Source: Labrenzia sp. DG1229
GTDB lineage: Bacteria > Pseudomonadota > Alphaproteobacteria > Rhizobiales > Stappiaceae
DNA length: 64,000 nt
Reading direction: 5' to 3'
Assembly (NCBI RefSeq): GCF_000521215.1
Contig: NZ_KI928930.1
Span: 98,778 to 162,777, forward strand
The number at the start of each line of letters is the position of its first letter. Position 1 is the stretch's first letter. The translations under genes were made by a program, and so were the position numbers. The notes under the pieces are model-generated. The model was not told where the DNA came from, did no database searches, and saw only the letters and a list, made by a program, of their open reading frames with translations. Below are positions 17,756 to 25,722 of the stretch, in pieces.

Positions 17756-18535
17756 TCAACCCGGCTTCGAAGCCGTGATGACAAAGTGGGTTATCGAGAA
17801 AAAGAAGCGTCCTGATTTGGAGAGCTGAACCTGTTCCTCGGCCCAGTCATTCGCGTCGTCCTCCGACACCGTGCCCTTCCTGACAACATATTGTTTCATG
17901 AGATGGATCATCATGTTCGGCATACCGTCGGGATGCAATTCGGTGCTGTTGAACGGGATTGCAGTCACGTCGTCGACCCGGAAACCGGCATCACGCAAGA
18001 TGGGCGGCAACACGGCGGGGACGCAACGTTCCACGAGATGTTTGTCCCAGGTGTCGAGCATCAGTTTCATGCGCTCCGGCTTGTCGCTGAACCAGGCCGT
18101 GGTATCCCAGTGCATGTCACCGACAACCAACTGGCCGCCGGGCTTCAGAATGCGCTTAACCTCGGCTATGGCGCCGGCAAGATCGTCCAGATATTCGAAC
18201 ACCTGCAACGAAACCGCCTTGTCTGCGGAATTTCGACCAAGCGGCAGCTCCGTGGCGGTGCCGCGCAGGATCTCGACATTTGAACACTGTGCACAGCGCT
18301 TGACGGCAGCGTCATGCATGTCTTCACTCGGGTCGATTCCGAGAACTTTTCCTGCGTCTCCGATGGTGCGGGAAAGTTCGAGCGTCAGCAGTCCGTTGCC
18401 GCAGCCGATATCGGCAATGATATCACCTGGTCTTGGTCGCAAGGCATCGAATGAGGCGCGTCTGCGTCTGGAAAAATCCGCCCCCAGATAGGCCTCCTCC
18501 AGAAGCCTTGTAGTCTGTTCGTCGAATTGGAGCAT
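17756..18535 (-). CDS. Class I SAM-dependent methyltransferase downstream of a MerR gene
   Basis: I start at the ATG at 18535 (MLQFDEQTTRLLEEAYLG), with GGAAG nine bases upstream. The 259-residue product has the SAM-binding motif I (IIADIGCGNGLLTLEL), motif II acidic residue (GIDPS), AVSLQVFEYLDDLAGAIAEVKRILKPGGQLVVGD and a C-terminal FFFSITHFVITASKP strand. These are typical of UbiE/ArsM-like enzymes. No three-cysteine arrangement of arsenite methyltransferases is evident beyond CAQCSN. The substrate is unknown. It is 16 bases behind the MerR gene on the same strand, so it is probably in the same metal-linked operon. Confidence 0.85.
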   Translation of the reverse strand: MLQFDEQTTRLLEEAYLGADFSRRRRASFDALRPRPGDIIADIGCGNGLLTLELSRTIGDAGKVLGIDPSEDMHDAAVKRCAQCSNVEILRGTATELPLGRNSADKAVSLQVFEYLDDLAGAIAEVKRILKPGGQLVVGDMHWDTTAWFSDKPERMKLMLDTWDKHLVERCVPAVLPPILRDAGFRVDDVTAIPFNSTELHPDGMPNMMIHLMKQYVVRKGTVSEDDANDWAEEQVQLSKSGRFFFSITHFVITASKPG

Positions 18536-18551
18536 CTGATCATCTTCCGCG

Positions 18552-18971
18552 TCAGTGATTGTCCAGGCACTGGCTGTGATCGCCGAATGCCTTGAGCACA
18601 TTGCACTGGGTCACCGTATGATCGCCTTGGCAACTCGTAGCTATCCGGGCGAGTTCCACCTCGAGTTTTTTCAGATGAACAATGCGCTCGCGTATCGACT
18701 TGAGCTGGTCGGCCGCAATCCGGTCCGCTTCGTGACAGGGCTTGTCAGGGTGCTGGCTGAGTTCAATCAGGTCGCGGATCGCCGGCATGGGAAGACCGAG
18801 ATCCCGGCTGTGCCTGATGAAACGGAGACGCTCACGATCGGTTTCCCGGTACCGCCTCTGATTGCCTTCGGTGCGCACAGGCGGGTCAATCAGGCCCTCT
18901 TTTTCATAGTACCGGATGGTCGGTACTTTCACACCGGTCTGTTTTGACAGTTCGCCGATTGAAAAATTCAT
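18552..18971 (-). CDS. MerR family heavy-metal-responsive regulator (Zn/Cd/Pb-type)
   Basis: The start is the ATG at 18971 (MNFSIGELSKQTGVKVPTIRYYEKEGLI). The winged helix-turn-helix covers residues 1-70, followed by a dimerisation helix. The metal site shows Cys79 (D-K-P-C-H) and Cys114/Cys123/Cys135 in a C-x8-C-x11-C arrangement, with nearby histidines in GDHT and GDHSQC. This resembles CadR/PbrR/ZntR-type proteins, which untwist a 19-20 bp spacer promoter on binding divalent metal. It is divergent from a cation-efflux gene, and the intergenic region contains a matching promoter. Confidence 0.92.
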   Translation of the reverse strand: MNFSIGELSKQTGVKVPTIRYYEKEGLIDPPVRTEGNQRRYRETDRERLRFIRHSRDLGLPMPAIRDLIELSQHPDKPCHEADRIAADQLKSIRERIVHLKKLEVELARIATSCQGDHTVTQCNVLKAFGDHSQCLDNH

Positions 18972-18981
18972 CAAAAACCTC

Positions 18982-19012
18982 TTGAAGCTCTAGTCGCTAT
19001 AGGGATTAGAAG
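18982..19012 (+). promoter_or_regulatory. MerR-type promoter/operator between merR-like and cation-efflux genes
   Basis: The -35 TTGAAG (18982-18987) and -10 TAGAAG (19007-19012) are separated by a long 19-base spacer. The spacer is filled by an imperfect inverted repeat (GCTCTAG tcg CTATAGG, five of seven paired positions). The elongated spacer with a dyad inside it is the signature of MerR-activated promoters. It faces the efflux gene at 19054. Confidence 0.7.
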
Positions 19013-19053
19013 ACTCTGCAAGGAAGAAATCAAGACACTTTGCGGAGAAAGAA

Positions 19054-19692
19054 ATGGGCGCCTGCTGCGGACACTCTCACGGAACTTTTGACGGCATGTC
19101 GAAAGACTACCGCCGCCGTCTTTGGCTCGTGATCGGTTTGAATGCGGCCATGTTCATCGTTGAAATGGGGGCGGGTCAGGCGGCAGGATCAAAGGCGCTG
19201 CAGGCGGATGCTCTCGATTTCTTCGGTGATGCCGTGACCTACGGAATTTCGATGGCCGTGATCGGCGCGTCTTTGAAGACCCGCGCTGTGGCGGCGCTTG
19301 CAAAGGGTGTCAGCCTGCTGCTGATGGGTTTGTGGGTCGCAGGAACAACAATTCACCAGGTTTTTGTTCTTGGCGTGCCTCAGGCCGCCGTGATGGGTTC
19401 TGTCGGGTTTCTCGCGCTGGCGGTCAATCTTGCCAGTGTGATGCTGCTGGTGCGCTACAAGGATGGTGATGCCAATGTGCGGTCGGTCTGGCTCTGTTCG
19501 CGCAATGACGCGATCGGCAATGTTGCGGTCATGATCGCTGCGATGGGTGTCTGGGGCACGGCGACTGCCTGGCCGGACCTCGTGGTTGCCGGCCTGATGG
19601 CTGCGCTTTTCGTAAGCTCTGCGGTTCAGATCCTGAGCCAGGGAATTCGGGAATTCAGGCACGACACCCTGATATCCACGGAACGCTCCTGA
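19054..19692 (+). CDS. Cation efflux (CDF-like) membrane protein with altered metal ligands
   Basis: The 212-residue product has a Cys/His-rich N-terminus (GACCGHSHG) and about six membrane helices (for example LWLVIGLNAAMFIVEMGAG). The CDF landmark E-x-G...S-K-A-L-Q-A-D-A-L-D identifies the family. In most CDF zinc/cobalt exporters, transmembrane helices 2 and 5 each carry H/D-x3-D ligands. Here they are Asp55-x3-Asp59 and Cys148-x3-Asp152, an unusual ligand set. The cytoplasmic C-terminal dimerisation domain of large CDFs is missing, leaving the short form. It is controlled by a MerR-type promoter, so it probably exports a heavy metal. Confidence 0.85.
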   Translation: MGACCGHSHGTFDGMSKDYRRRLWLVIGLNAAMFIVEMGAGQAAGSKALQADALDFFGDAVTYGISMAVIGASLKTRAVAALAKGVSLLLMGLWVAGTTIHQVFVLGVPQAAVMGSVGFLALAVNLASVMLLVRYKDGDANVRSVWLCSRNDAIGNVAVMIAAMGVWGTATAWPDLVVAGLMAALFVSSAVQILSQGIREFRHDTLISTERS

Positions 19693-19710
19693 TTAGACAG
19701 ACCCGAAGCA

Positions 19711-20676
19711 TCAGGCAGATGCCCCGGGTTCAGTATTGCCGAGATGCACGAGGGTCACTTCAGGTGGAACGCCTATTCTGACGGGCAGCAGAGAGCAGCC
19801 GAGACCGCCGGAAACAACAAGGTTCCGGGGCTCGGCCGAAAGACCAAGGTGCCGGATCAGCTTCGAACCCGAGAACTCGACATAGTGCCCATAAGGGTAC
19901 TTTTTGCCGTGCCTGGCCGGGTATCCTGGCCGGTAACCGAAACAGTTGATCTGGCCGCCATGGGTGTGCCCGCTCACGGTCAGGCTGACGCGGGAAGGAA
20001 CGTCGTCGAATATGTCGGGTTCGTGTGCCATCAGAAGGACGGGTGCATCATCGGTAATTTGTGCAAGGGTGGCGGACAGGTCGTCGAGACCCTGCATAGC
20101 CTTCCGCTTCAGCTTTAGGTTCGGACCGAGTGCCATCTGGTCTTCCAGGCCTGCCACCCAGAATGGATGGCCGTCCTTTTCAAGGCGGACCGCTCGATTT
20201 TGATAAAGAGGAACACCCGCGTTGAGAAGGGCCTGTCCGTATTTCGTTGGGCCGCTTCCGGACAATTGTGCCTCCTCGTCATCCCACCAGTCGTGGTTTC
20301 CCAGGATGGCATGTGTGCCGAGCGGCGCGGAAAGGTTTCCGAATTGGTCCGCCCAGGCCTGTGGTGGAATCGGACCGTATTGCATTTTGTGATCAGCGAC
20401 GTAGTCCCCCAGCATCAGGATGATGTCCGGTTTCAACTCATTGGTTCGCTCGACAATAAAACGGACCCGGTCGAGACCCATCCAGGGGTCACAGATATGC
20501 GGGTCTGCGATGAGCGCGGCCGTGAGGTGCAGGTCTTTGGGCCAATTCGGGGGTGTCAGATAGTGGCGTTGGACCCGTAGACGGAAAGGTTCGATGCCGA
20601 CTGCGTAGGCGGCGGTCGACATGGTGCTGAGGGCTGCGATGCCCAAGCCTTGCAGGAAATTTCGCCTGGAAATCAT
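19711..20676 (-). CDS. Tat-exported metallophosphoesterase (YkuE/YaeI-like)
   Basis: The 321-residue product starts with a twin-arginine signal (SRRNFLQGLGIAALSTMSTAAYA). Calcineurin-like motifs follow in order: IADPHICD, LMLGDYVAD, ILGNHDWWDD, LMAHEPD and VSGHTHGGQINC. The C-terminal NLVVSGGLGCSLLPVRIGVPPEVTLV strand pair is typical of YkuE-type membrane-surface enzymes. The family includes UDP-diacylglucosamine and other lipid-linked phosphodiesterases. The substrate here is unknown. It is convergent with the cation-efflux gene, with 18 bases between stops. Confidence 0.93.
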   Translation of the reverse strand: MISRRNFLQGLGIAALSTMSTAAYAVGIEPFRLRVQRHYLTPPNWPKDLHLTAALIADPHICDPWMGLDRVRFIVERTNELKPDIILMLGDYVADHKMQYGPIPPQAWADQFGNLSAPLGTHAILGNHDWWDDEEAQLSGSGPTKYGQALLNAGVPLYQNRAVRLEKDGHPFWVAGLEDQMALGPNLKLKRKAMQGLDDLSATLAQITDDAPVLLMAHEPDIFDDVPSRVSLTVSGHTHGGQINCFGYRPGYPARHGKKYPYGHYVEFSGSKLIRHLGLSAEPRNLVVSGGLGCSLLPVRIGVPPEVTLVHLGNTEPGASA

Positions 20677-20788
20677 GAAGCCCCTTGGTTTGCCATCGTA
20701 ATTGCGTTTGGCTTTTCAGTACTATCCAGTCCGGAAGAGGCGCAATGAAGGAAACTTTCAGCAGATTTTGTGCAGGTTGGCCTTGCGC

Positions 20789-20815
20789 AAAAAAAAACCG
20801 CTGCCGAAGCAGCGG
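20789..20815 (-). terminator. Rho-independent terminator for the small gene at 20845-21081
   Basis: Read on the minus strand, CCGCTGC-TTCG-GCAGCGG is followed by nine Ts. This is a perfect 7-bp stem with a UUCG tetraloop, 30 bases beyond the stop of the small exported-protein gene. It also isolates that gene from the metallophosphoesterase gene. Confidence 0.9.
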
Positions 20816-20844
20816 GAGACTGATTGGAGCAAAAGAAACTTGGA

Positions 20845-21081
20845 TTACTCAGTTGGTTCCTCTGCAGGAACCGGCAGGATGATCTCTTCCTGCGTGATCT
20901 CATCGCTGAGATCGTTGGTCGCGATGGCGACATCGGCATTGACTTCCGGAACGAAAGTCGTGTCCGCGACAGACATGTTCTCGTCGGCCTTGGCTGTCTT
21001 TCCCCAGGAACACGCGCTTGCCGGAGCAATGGCGAATGCTGTCAGGGCGAAACCTGCTATGGCTGTGTTGATCAGACGCAT
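20845..21081 (-). CDS. Small exported protein of unknown function
   Basis: The start is ATG 21081, preceded by GGAGGCTCATC, a strong ribosome-binding site. The 78 residues begin with a signal peptide (LINTAIAGFALTAFAIAPASA). The mature protein would begin CSWGKTAKADENMSVADTT and then be acidic and low-complexity (DLSDEITQEEIILPVPAEEPTE). The C-S-W-x-K-T-A start and M-S-V-A-x-T-T stretch look conserved in form, but I know no function. A-S-A-C could serve as a weak lipobox. A perfect terminator follows, which supports a real, well-expressed monocistronic gene. Confidence 0.75.
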   Translation of the reverse strand: MRLINTAIAGFALTAFAIAPASACSWGKTAKADENMSVADTTFVPEVNADVAIATNDLSDEITQEEIILPVPAEEPTE

Positions 21082-21200
21082 GATGAGCCTCCGTCTGTTG
21101 CTGCGCGGGACAAGCGCAGTAACACGTAGGGTAAAGCAAAAATGAAATCGGACAAGGAAAAACCGGGTGGAGATTGATACCAAGGTTAAGATCGGCCGAT

Positions 21201-21605
21201 TTACCTTCTGTTAAGATTGTAGGTCTTTTCGGTACGAGGCTCGGACAAGTCGTTGACGACGTTGACGACATGTGCGTCGAGCATGTCCCCGAACGCCTTC
21301 ACTGTAATCTGCTTGCTGCTCAGAAAACCGATCAGAAGAACGTCTATTGCGCCATCGGAACGAAGGTCTGCCTTGGTCCAGCCCCACTTGCAGTCACGCG
21401 GGATACAGGATGTGAATGCCCTGACACGAACGAAAACCTGTTCGTTCTCGCACTTGCTTTCCACTTCGATCCGGCTGATCTCCTTGGGCTTGGCGTCCGA
21501 AAAGACCCAGGTCCCGTCTTCGGGAAGCGGACAGTAGACCCGCTGCGCCTGGGACGGTGCAACGAGAAGCAGGAATATTCCGGCGACCAGGATCAACATA
21601 CGCAT
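21201..21605 (-). CDS. Secreted protein of unknown function
   Basis: The start is ATG 21605 (MRMLILVAGIFLLLVAPSQAQ), a clear signal peptide cleaved after A-Q-A-type residues. The mature part of about 113 residues contains five cysteines (VYCPLP, SKCENE, TSCIPRDCKWGW) that could form disulfides in the periplasm. A domain of alternating strands follows (AIDVLLIGFLSSKQITVKAFGD). I recognise no family. It has its own promoter region, divergent from the acetyltransferase gene. Confidence 0.7.
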   Translation of the reverse strand: MRMLILVAGIFLLLVAPSQAQRVYCPLPEDGTWVFSDAKPKEISRIEVESKCENEQVFVRVRAFTSCIPRDCKWGWTKADLRSDGAIDVLLIGFLSSKQITVKAFGDMLDAHVVNVVNDLSEPRTEKTYNLNRR

Positions 21606-21755
21606 TGACGCTCTCCAGAAAAGGCTCTCTAGCGGTGCATGTCTGCGGCGCCTTTTCCAGTTCAGCGCCATGGCTGGATGCAGGTGCCCTGCGAACCCGC
21701 CGGCGATATACTGGTCACATTCGGCGATTCGCAATCAATCGGACATAACCCGGTC

Positions 21756-22258
21756 ATGCACTCACTTACCACGGAGCAGCTTGTGCTGCGCCCACCAGAG
21801 GATAGCGACTTTGAAGTTTACAAGTCGTTTTTTCCAACCGGGAGGCGTCACGATTTTACGGTGGTCCGCTTCGGCCTGATCAGGCGTGGCGGGTCTTGGC
21901 CTCTCATCTCGGACACTGGCAATTGCGTGGCTACGGCATGTGGATGATTGTGCCCGGTAACAGCGGGGAGCCTGTCGGTGGTTGCGGATTCGTCTGGCCG
22001 GAAGGCTGGCCGAGGCGTGAATTGACATGGTGGCTGATGCCGGAGGCCCGTGGCCGCGGCATTGCCGTCGAAGCTTCGCGCACCGCCATTCGCCACGCCT
22101 ATGATCACTATGGCTGGCCGTGCGCCGAAACGCACATGAGTGATGACAATATCGCAGCAAAGCGACTGGTCCAGAAACTGAATGGCACGGAGATCGCTCG
22201 CGAGATCTTTCCTGACGGCGAAACCCGCACTGTCTATGAGTTGCCGCGCCCTGACTGA
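21756..22258 (+). pseudogene. GNAT (RimJ/RimL-type) acetyltransferase, broken at a T homopolymer
   Basis: The first codons (MHSLTTEQLVLRPPEDSDFEVYKSFF) give the typical RimJ/RimL N-terminus. At the T6 run at 21828-21833 the conserved reading jumps to another frame and continues SNREASRFYGGPLRPDQAW. ASHLGHWQLRGYGMW and the acetyl-CoA loop LMPEARGRGIAVEAS follow, then DNIAAKRLVQKLNG, ending at 22258. Seven Ts instead of six would restore one protein of about 168 residues. Single-base loss in a homopolymer is either a slippage mutation or a common sequencing error. The substrate is unknown. It is convergent with xerC. Confidence 0.85.
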
Positions 22259-22271
22259 AAACGGAGGGTGT

Positions 22272-23231
22272 TCATCGTCTCGGATGGGCCTTGTCATAGG
22301 CTGCCAGCAGATGTGTGCTGTCGACCTCGGTATAGATCTGCGTCGAGGACAGGCTCGCGTGGCCGAGCAATTCCTGGATCGTCCTGAGGTCGCCGCCGCC
22401 GGCCAGGAGATGTGTGGCAAAGGAATGGCGCAAGGCGTGTGGCGTCGCGCTGTCCGGCAGACCCAGCGCGCCACGCAGTTTTTCCATGGCGAGCTGGATC
22501 ATGCGCGGATTGAGGGCTCCTCCGCGTGCTCCCAGAAACAGCGGACCTTCCGGACTGATGGCGTAGGGGCAGAGCTTTTGATATTGGGCGATGGCTTCGC
22601 AGACCGCCGGCAGGATCGGTACGATGCGCTCCTTGCGGCCCTTGCCGACGATGCGCAGGGTCTTCGTGCCCGGGCCAGGTGCCATGCCACCGGTCAGCGA
22701 CAGGGCTTCGGAAATTCGAAGTCCGCAGCCGTAAAGAAGGGTCAGGACAGCCGCGTTGCGTGCTTCGATCCAGGCGGCACTTTCCAGCGCGAAATCACCG
22801 CTTGTCACATCGATCGCGTCGCGCGAGGAAACGGGTTTGGGCAACGATTTTGCCTGGCGTGGCGGCCGGACAGCGGCGGACGCCGCAGCATTCACTTCTC
22901 CGCGCCGCTCCAGGAATTTCAGGAAGGAACGAATTCCGGCAAGCCCGCGTGCAAGCGACCGGCTCTGGGCTCCGGTCCTGCGCCGGGAGGCCAGAAAGCC
23001 GCGAAAATCCGATGGGCGCAGCTCGGCAAGGTCTTTCAGCGACGGTGCCCCGCCGAGATGCCCGGTCAAAAAACGAAGGAACTGCCGCAGATCCCGTTCA
23101 TAGGCAACCAGCGTCTGGTCCGACAGCCGCCGCTCGTCGGACAGGTGATCGAGCCAAAGTCCGACCCGGTGATTGAGGTCCGGTTTCGCGGTCACAAGAA
23201 GGTCTGACGTATCGGGGGCGGTCTTGCTCAT
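22272..23231 (-). CDS. xerC: Tyrosine recombinase XerC
   Basis: XerC acts with XerD at dif to resolve chromosome dimers at division. I use the ATG at 23231. The frame is open further, to 23408, but the extra residues are not family-like. The N-terminal core-binding domain runs from about 25 to 110 (LSDQTLVAYERDLRQFLRFL). The catalytic domain holds Arg in YGCGLRISEALSL, Lys in GKGRKERIVP, His/Arg in HALRHSFATHLL, His in GHASLSSTQIYT and the nucleophile Tyr in the same motif. The length of 319 is normal. It lies apart from other recombination genes, with priA two genes away as in related genomes. Confidence 0.94.
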   Translation of the reverse strand: MSKTAPDTSDLLVTAKPDLNHRVGLWLDHLSDERRLSDQTLVAYERDLRQFLRFLTGHLGGAPSLKDLAELRPSDFRGFLASRRRTGAQSRSLARGLAGIRSFLKFLERRGEVNAAASAAVRPPRQAKSLPKPVSSRDAIDVTSGDFALESAAWIEARNAAVLTLLYGCGLRISEALSLTGGMAPGPGTKTLRIVGKGRKERIVPILPAVCEAIAQYQKLCPYAISPEGPLFLGARGGALNPRMIQLAMEKLRGALGLPDSATPHALRHSFATHLLAGGGDLRTIQELLGHASLSSTQIYTEVDSTHLLAAYDKAHPRR

Positions 23232-23374
23232 GAGGAACACTAACGCGATAGCCGGTTCCGATTGGTTAATGGGCCTCACAGAGAATTTGGATCGGATTTC
23301 AGACCGATTGCCGTCCCGCGATGCGTTCCGGCAGCATAGCTCGCAATCCACAATGACATCTGTCGAGGGCAGCT

Positions 23375-23854
23375 TTAATTGGCAAACTCGACGTCGCCCT
23401 CGAACCATGTGGTCTTGCGGCCGTCGGCGAGTTCGTTGCTGACATATGTCCCTTTACCCGTCATGCCGACATAGCGGCCAGTACCATGGACCACGTGCCA
23501 GACACCCTGCCTCTGAAAGGGGTTCTTGTCCTGCGCGTTCCACAGATTGCTGCCGGGTGTCAACTCATGGGCGACTGTCCAGCGATCAGGAGACGTGCCA
23601 AAGATGCAGATGCCGTCTCCCAGTATCTCCTTGGGCGTCCAGAAGCCGGCACCGTGGCATTCGACAGCACCATCCGGAAGCGGCCCTTTCTCCCAGACTG
23701 TCGCACCCTTGCTGTCGTAAACGTAGTAGCCGGCATACTCGCCGGTCTTCCAGGTCCGGGCTTCGGAGATATAGGTATTCGTACCTCCGATCAGTTCTCC
23801 TGCTGACGCCGGGAGGGTCAGCAGAACCAGGCTGGTAGCAATGAACTTCTTCAT
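23375..23854 (-). CDS. Secreted protein of unknown function
   Basis: The 159 residues start MKKFIATSLVLLTLPASAGE, a cleavable signal peptide. The mature domain is rich in Gly, Trp and Tyr and strand-forming (YVYDSKGATVWEKGPLP, GDGICIFG, WHVVHGTGRYVGMTGKGTY). The G-x-G-R-Y-x-G-x-T-G-x-G-T-Y motif recalls small beta-barrel proteins of the allene-oxide-cyclase-like type. That is a resemblance only. GGAAATATTCCC lies before the start. It is upstream of xerC on the same strand, with a 143-base gap. Confidence 0.7.
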   Translation of the reverse strand: MKKFIATSLVLLTLPASAGELIGGTNTYISEARTWKTGEYAGYYVYDSKGATVWEKGPLPDGAVECHGAGFWTPKEILGDGICIFGTSPDRWTVAHELTPGSNLWNAQDKNPFQRQGVWHVVHGTGRYVGMTGKGTYVSNELADGRKTTWFEGDVEFAN

Positions 23855-23928
23855 GGGAATATTTCCTGTCCGGGCAGTCTTTGCACGACGGCAATCTTAT
23901 CGGATAATCTCCGAATTGGCCCAGAAAA

Positions 23929-23955
23929 CAAAAAAAGCGGCTCGAAAGCCGCTTT
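23929..23955 (-). terminator. Rho-independent terminator after the VPLPA-CTERM gene
   Basis: Read on the minus strand, AAAGCGGCT-TTCG-AGCCGCTTT is followed by a run of seven Ts. It lies 24 bases past the stop of the VPLPA-CTERM gene and before the next gene on the same strand. Confidence 0.85.
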
Positions 23956-23978
23956 GAATTCGTCGTCACTAACTGCGG

Positions 23979-24605
23979 TTAGCCTGTCTTGCGTCGACGC
24001 CATCCGGCAAAACCAAGCAGGCCGATGCCACCAGCGAGCAGCGGCAATGCAGCGGGAAGCGGTACAGGCGTAATCGCATCACCGGTGACCCGGACCCAGT
24101 CGACCTTGTAGCCTTCGCTGCTGGTACCAACATCCGACCAGAACATCAGGTTGAAAATGGAATTGTCGGCGCCAGGGCTGATCGAGATCAGATTGGTGAG
24201 CCAGGTCCCGCCGCCTGTGTTCCCGTTAAATACCTCGTTCCACGCGCCTTCGTTGCTCATCGCCGGTGCGGGGCTTTCAGCCCAGGAAAGGTAAAAGTCG
24301 TCACCTGTCTCAACACTGCTGAATCCCCTCCAGCGAAACTCGACTTGAATATTGGTATAGCCTGTCGCGTCGATGGTCTTGCTGGCAGCCGCTGCATCCG
24401 GGTTTCCAGGCAGAAAGTCTCTTAGTCTCAGGGCGTTGCCGAAAACTCCAACGTCGTTGTTGTCGTCTTCAAGCTGAGTCCAGCCGTTGCCGGGATTGTT
24501 GCTGTTTGCCCTGTTGAAGCTGTCATAAAACAAAGTAGCCGCTGATACGCTGCTTGTTGCCATGATGGCAGCCAGTACCGTTGCAGTTCCAAGCAATTTT
24601 TTCAT
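23979..24605 (-). CDS. Exported protein with VPLPA-CTERM sorting signal
   Basis: I start at the ATG at 24605, preceded by GGGGGAC. The open frame upstream is not protein-like. A signal peptide (KLLGTATVLAAIMATSSVSAA) leads to a domain rich in Asn, Gly and Trp (FYDSFNRANSNNPGNGWTQLE...). Beta-sandwich strands follow (QVEFRWRGFSSVETGDDFYLSW), resembling carbohydrate-binding or lectin-like folds. The C-terminus is a textbook sorting tail: VPLPAALPLL, a hydrophobic helix and GWRRRKTG. In this group the tail is thought to be processed by an exosortase-type enzyme. None is in the window. Confidence 0.85.
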   Translation of the reverse strand: MKKLLGTATVLAAIMATSSVSAATLFYDSFNRANSNNPGNGWTQLEDDNNDVGVFGNALRLRDFLPGNPDAAAASKTIDATGYTNIQVEFRWRGFSSVETGDDFYLSWAESPAPAMSNEGAWNEVFNGNTGGGTWLTNLISISPGADNSIFNLMFWSDVGTSSEGYKVDWVRVTGDAITPVPLPAALPLLAGGIGLLGFAGWRRRKTG

Positions 24606-24792
24606 TGTCGTCCCCCAAAATTGTAGATACGAAATTCGAAAGTTTTTTATCGGGCTCGTTTGAAGCACACCATCACTAGTTAGCGTATTGTTAACGTTGA
24701 CACAACCATGTTTGCAACTGTGGTTTGCTGCGTCGGAAGAAAGACAACCCGGAAACCGGGCCGTCCAAAAACAATGATTTGTATATGAGCCG

Positions 24793-25446
24793 TCAGAGAA
24801 CGCTCTGGCCGGTCTTGGCCCAATCGGCCAGAAATGCATCGAGGCCCTTGTCCGTCAGCGGATGCTTGACGAGGCCTTTCAGGGTCGCTGGCGGAACCGT
24901 TGTGACGTCCGCGCCGATGAGTGCACAATCCTTGACATGGTTTGCGGTGCGAATTGACGCCGCAAGGATTTCCGTCTCGAACCCGTAATTGTCATAGATC
25001 ACGCGGATCTCGCGGATCAGCTCCAGGCCGTCGATATTGAGGTCGTCCAGGCGGCCGATGAAGGGAGAGATATAGGTCGCGCCGGCTTTTGCGGCGAGCA
25101 GCGCCTGGTTCGCTGAAAAGCACAAGGTGACGTTGGTTTTGGTGCCTTCTTCCGTCAACTGCTTGCACGCTTTCAGGCCATCAAATGTCAGCGGCAGCTT
25201 GATGACGACGTTGTCGGCGATGGCTCGCAGGACATGAGCTTCCTTGATCATGCCGTCAAAGTCGGTCGCGGCGACCTCGGCGGAGACGTCGCCCTTGGTG
25301 ATCGCGCAGATTTCGGCAATCACTTCCTTGAATTCGCGGCCCGACTTGGCGATGAGAGATGGGTTGGTGGTAACGCCGTCGAGAAGTCCGGTGGATTCCA
25401 GTTCCTTGATCTCGGCTGTGTCGGCTGTGTCGACAAAGAATTTCAT
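24793..25446 (-). CDS. tal: Transaldolase (short, FSA-like subfamily)
   Basis: It transfers dihydroxyacetone units in the non-oxidative pentose phosphate pathway. The start is ATG 25446 ([31 protein letters not shown]). The 217 residues match the compact TalC/FSA-like class. The Schiff-base lysine is Lys83 in [33 protein letters not shown] and [12 protein letters not shown] are typical. It is divergent from priA, as in many Rhizobiales. The 276-base gap between them shows no further gene. Confidence 0.95.
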   Translation of the reverse strand: MKFFVDTADTAEIKELESTGLLDGVTTNPSLIAKSGREFKEVIAEICAITKGDVSAEVAATDFDGMIKEAHVLRAIADNVVIKLPLTFDGLKACKQLTEEGTKTNVTLCFSANQALLAAKAGATYISPFIGRLDDLNIDGLELIREIRVIYDNYGFETEILAASIRTANHVKDCALIGADVTTVPPATLKGLVKHPLTDKGLDAFLADWAKTGQSVL

Positions 25447-25722
25447 ACGTGTTGTCTCCCGGTGAGGCGCCCGTTCGGCCGCCGGATGCGCTCGTCCCGT
25501 CTTGTGCAAAACGGTTGCGTGGTTGGTCGCGCCCTCTTTACCCTAGGATGATGACAAGAAGAACCCCTGATTCTCCGGTGGACGATTTTTCTGCGGTACG
25601 TACCTCAACGCCCTTTCGTCTTGATTGCCCACCGGCCACAGGCAAACGTCTGTACCTTCTTGCCATATTGCAAACGCCCTCCGGCTCCTTTCAAAATCGA
25701 AGGTACAGGGACCTGAATATAA

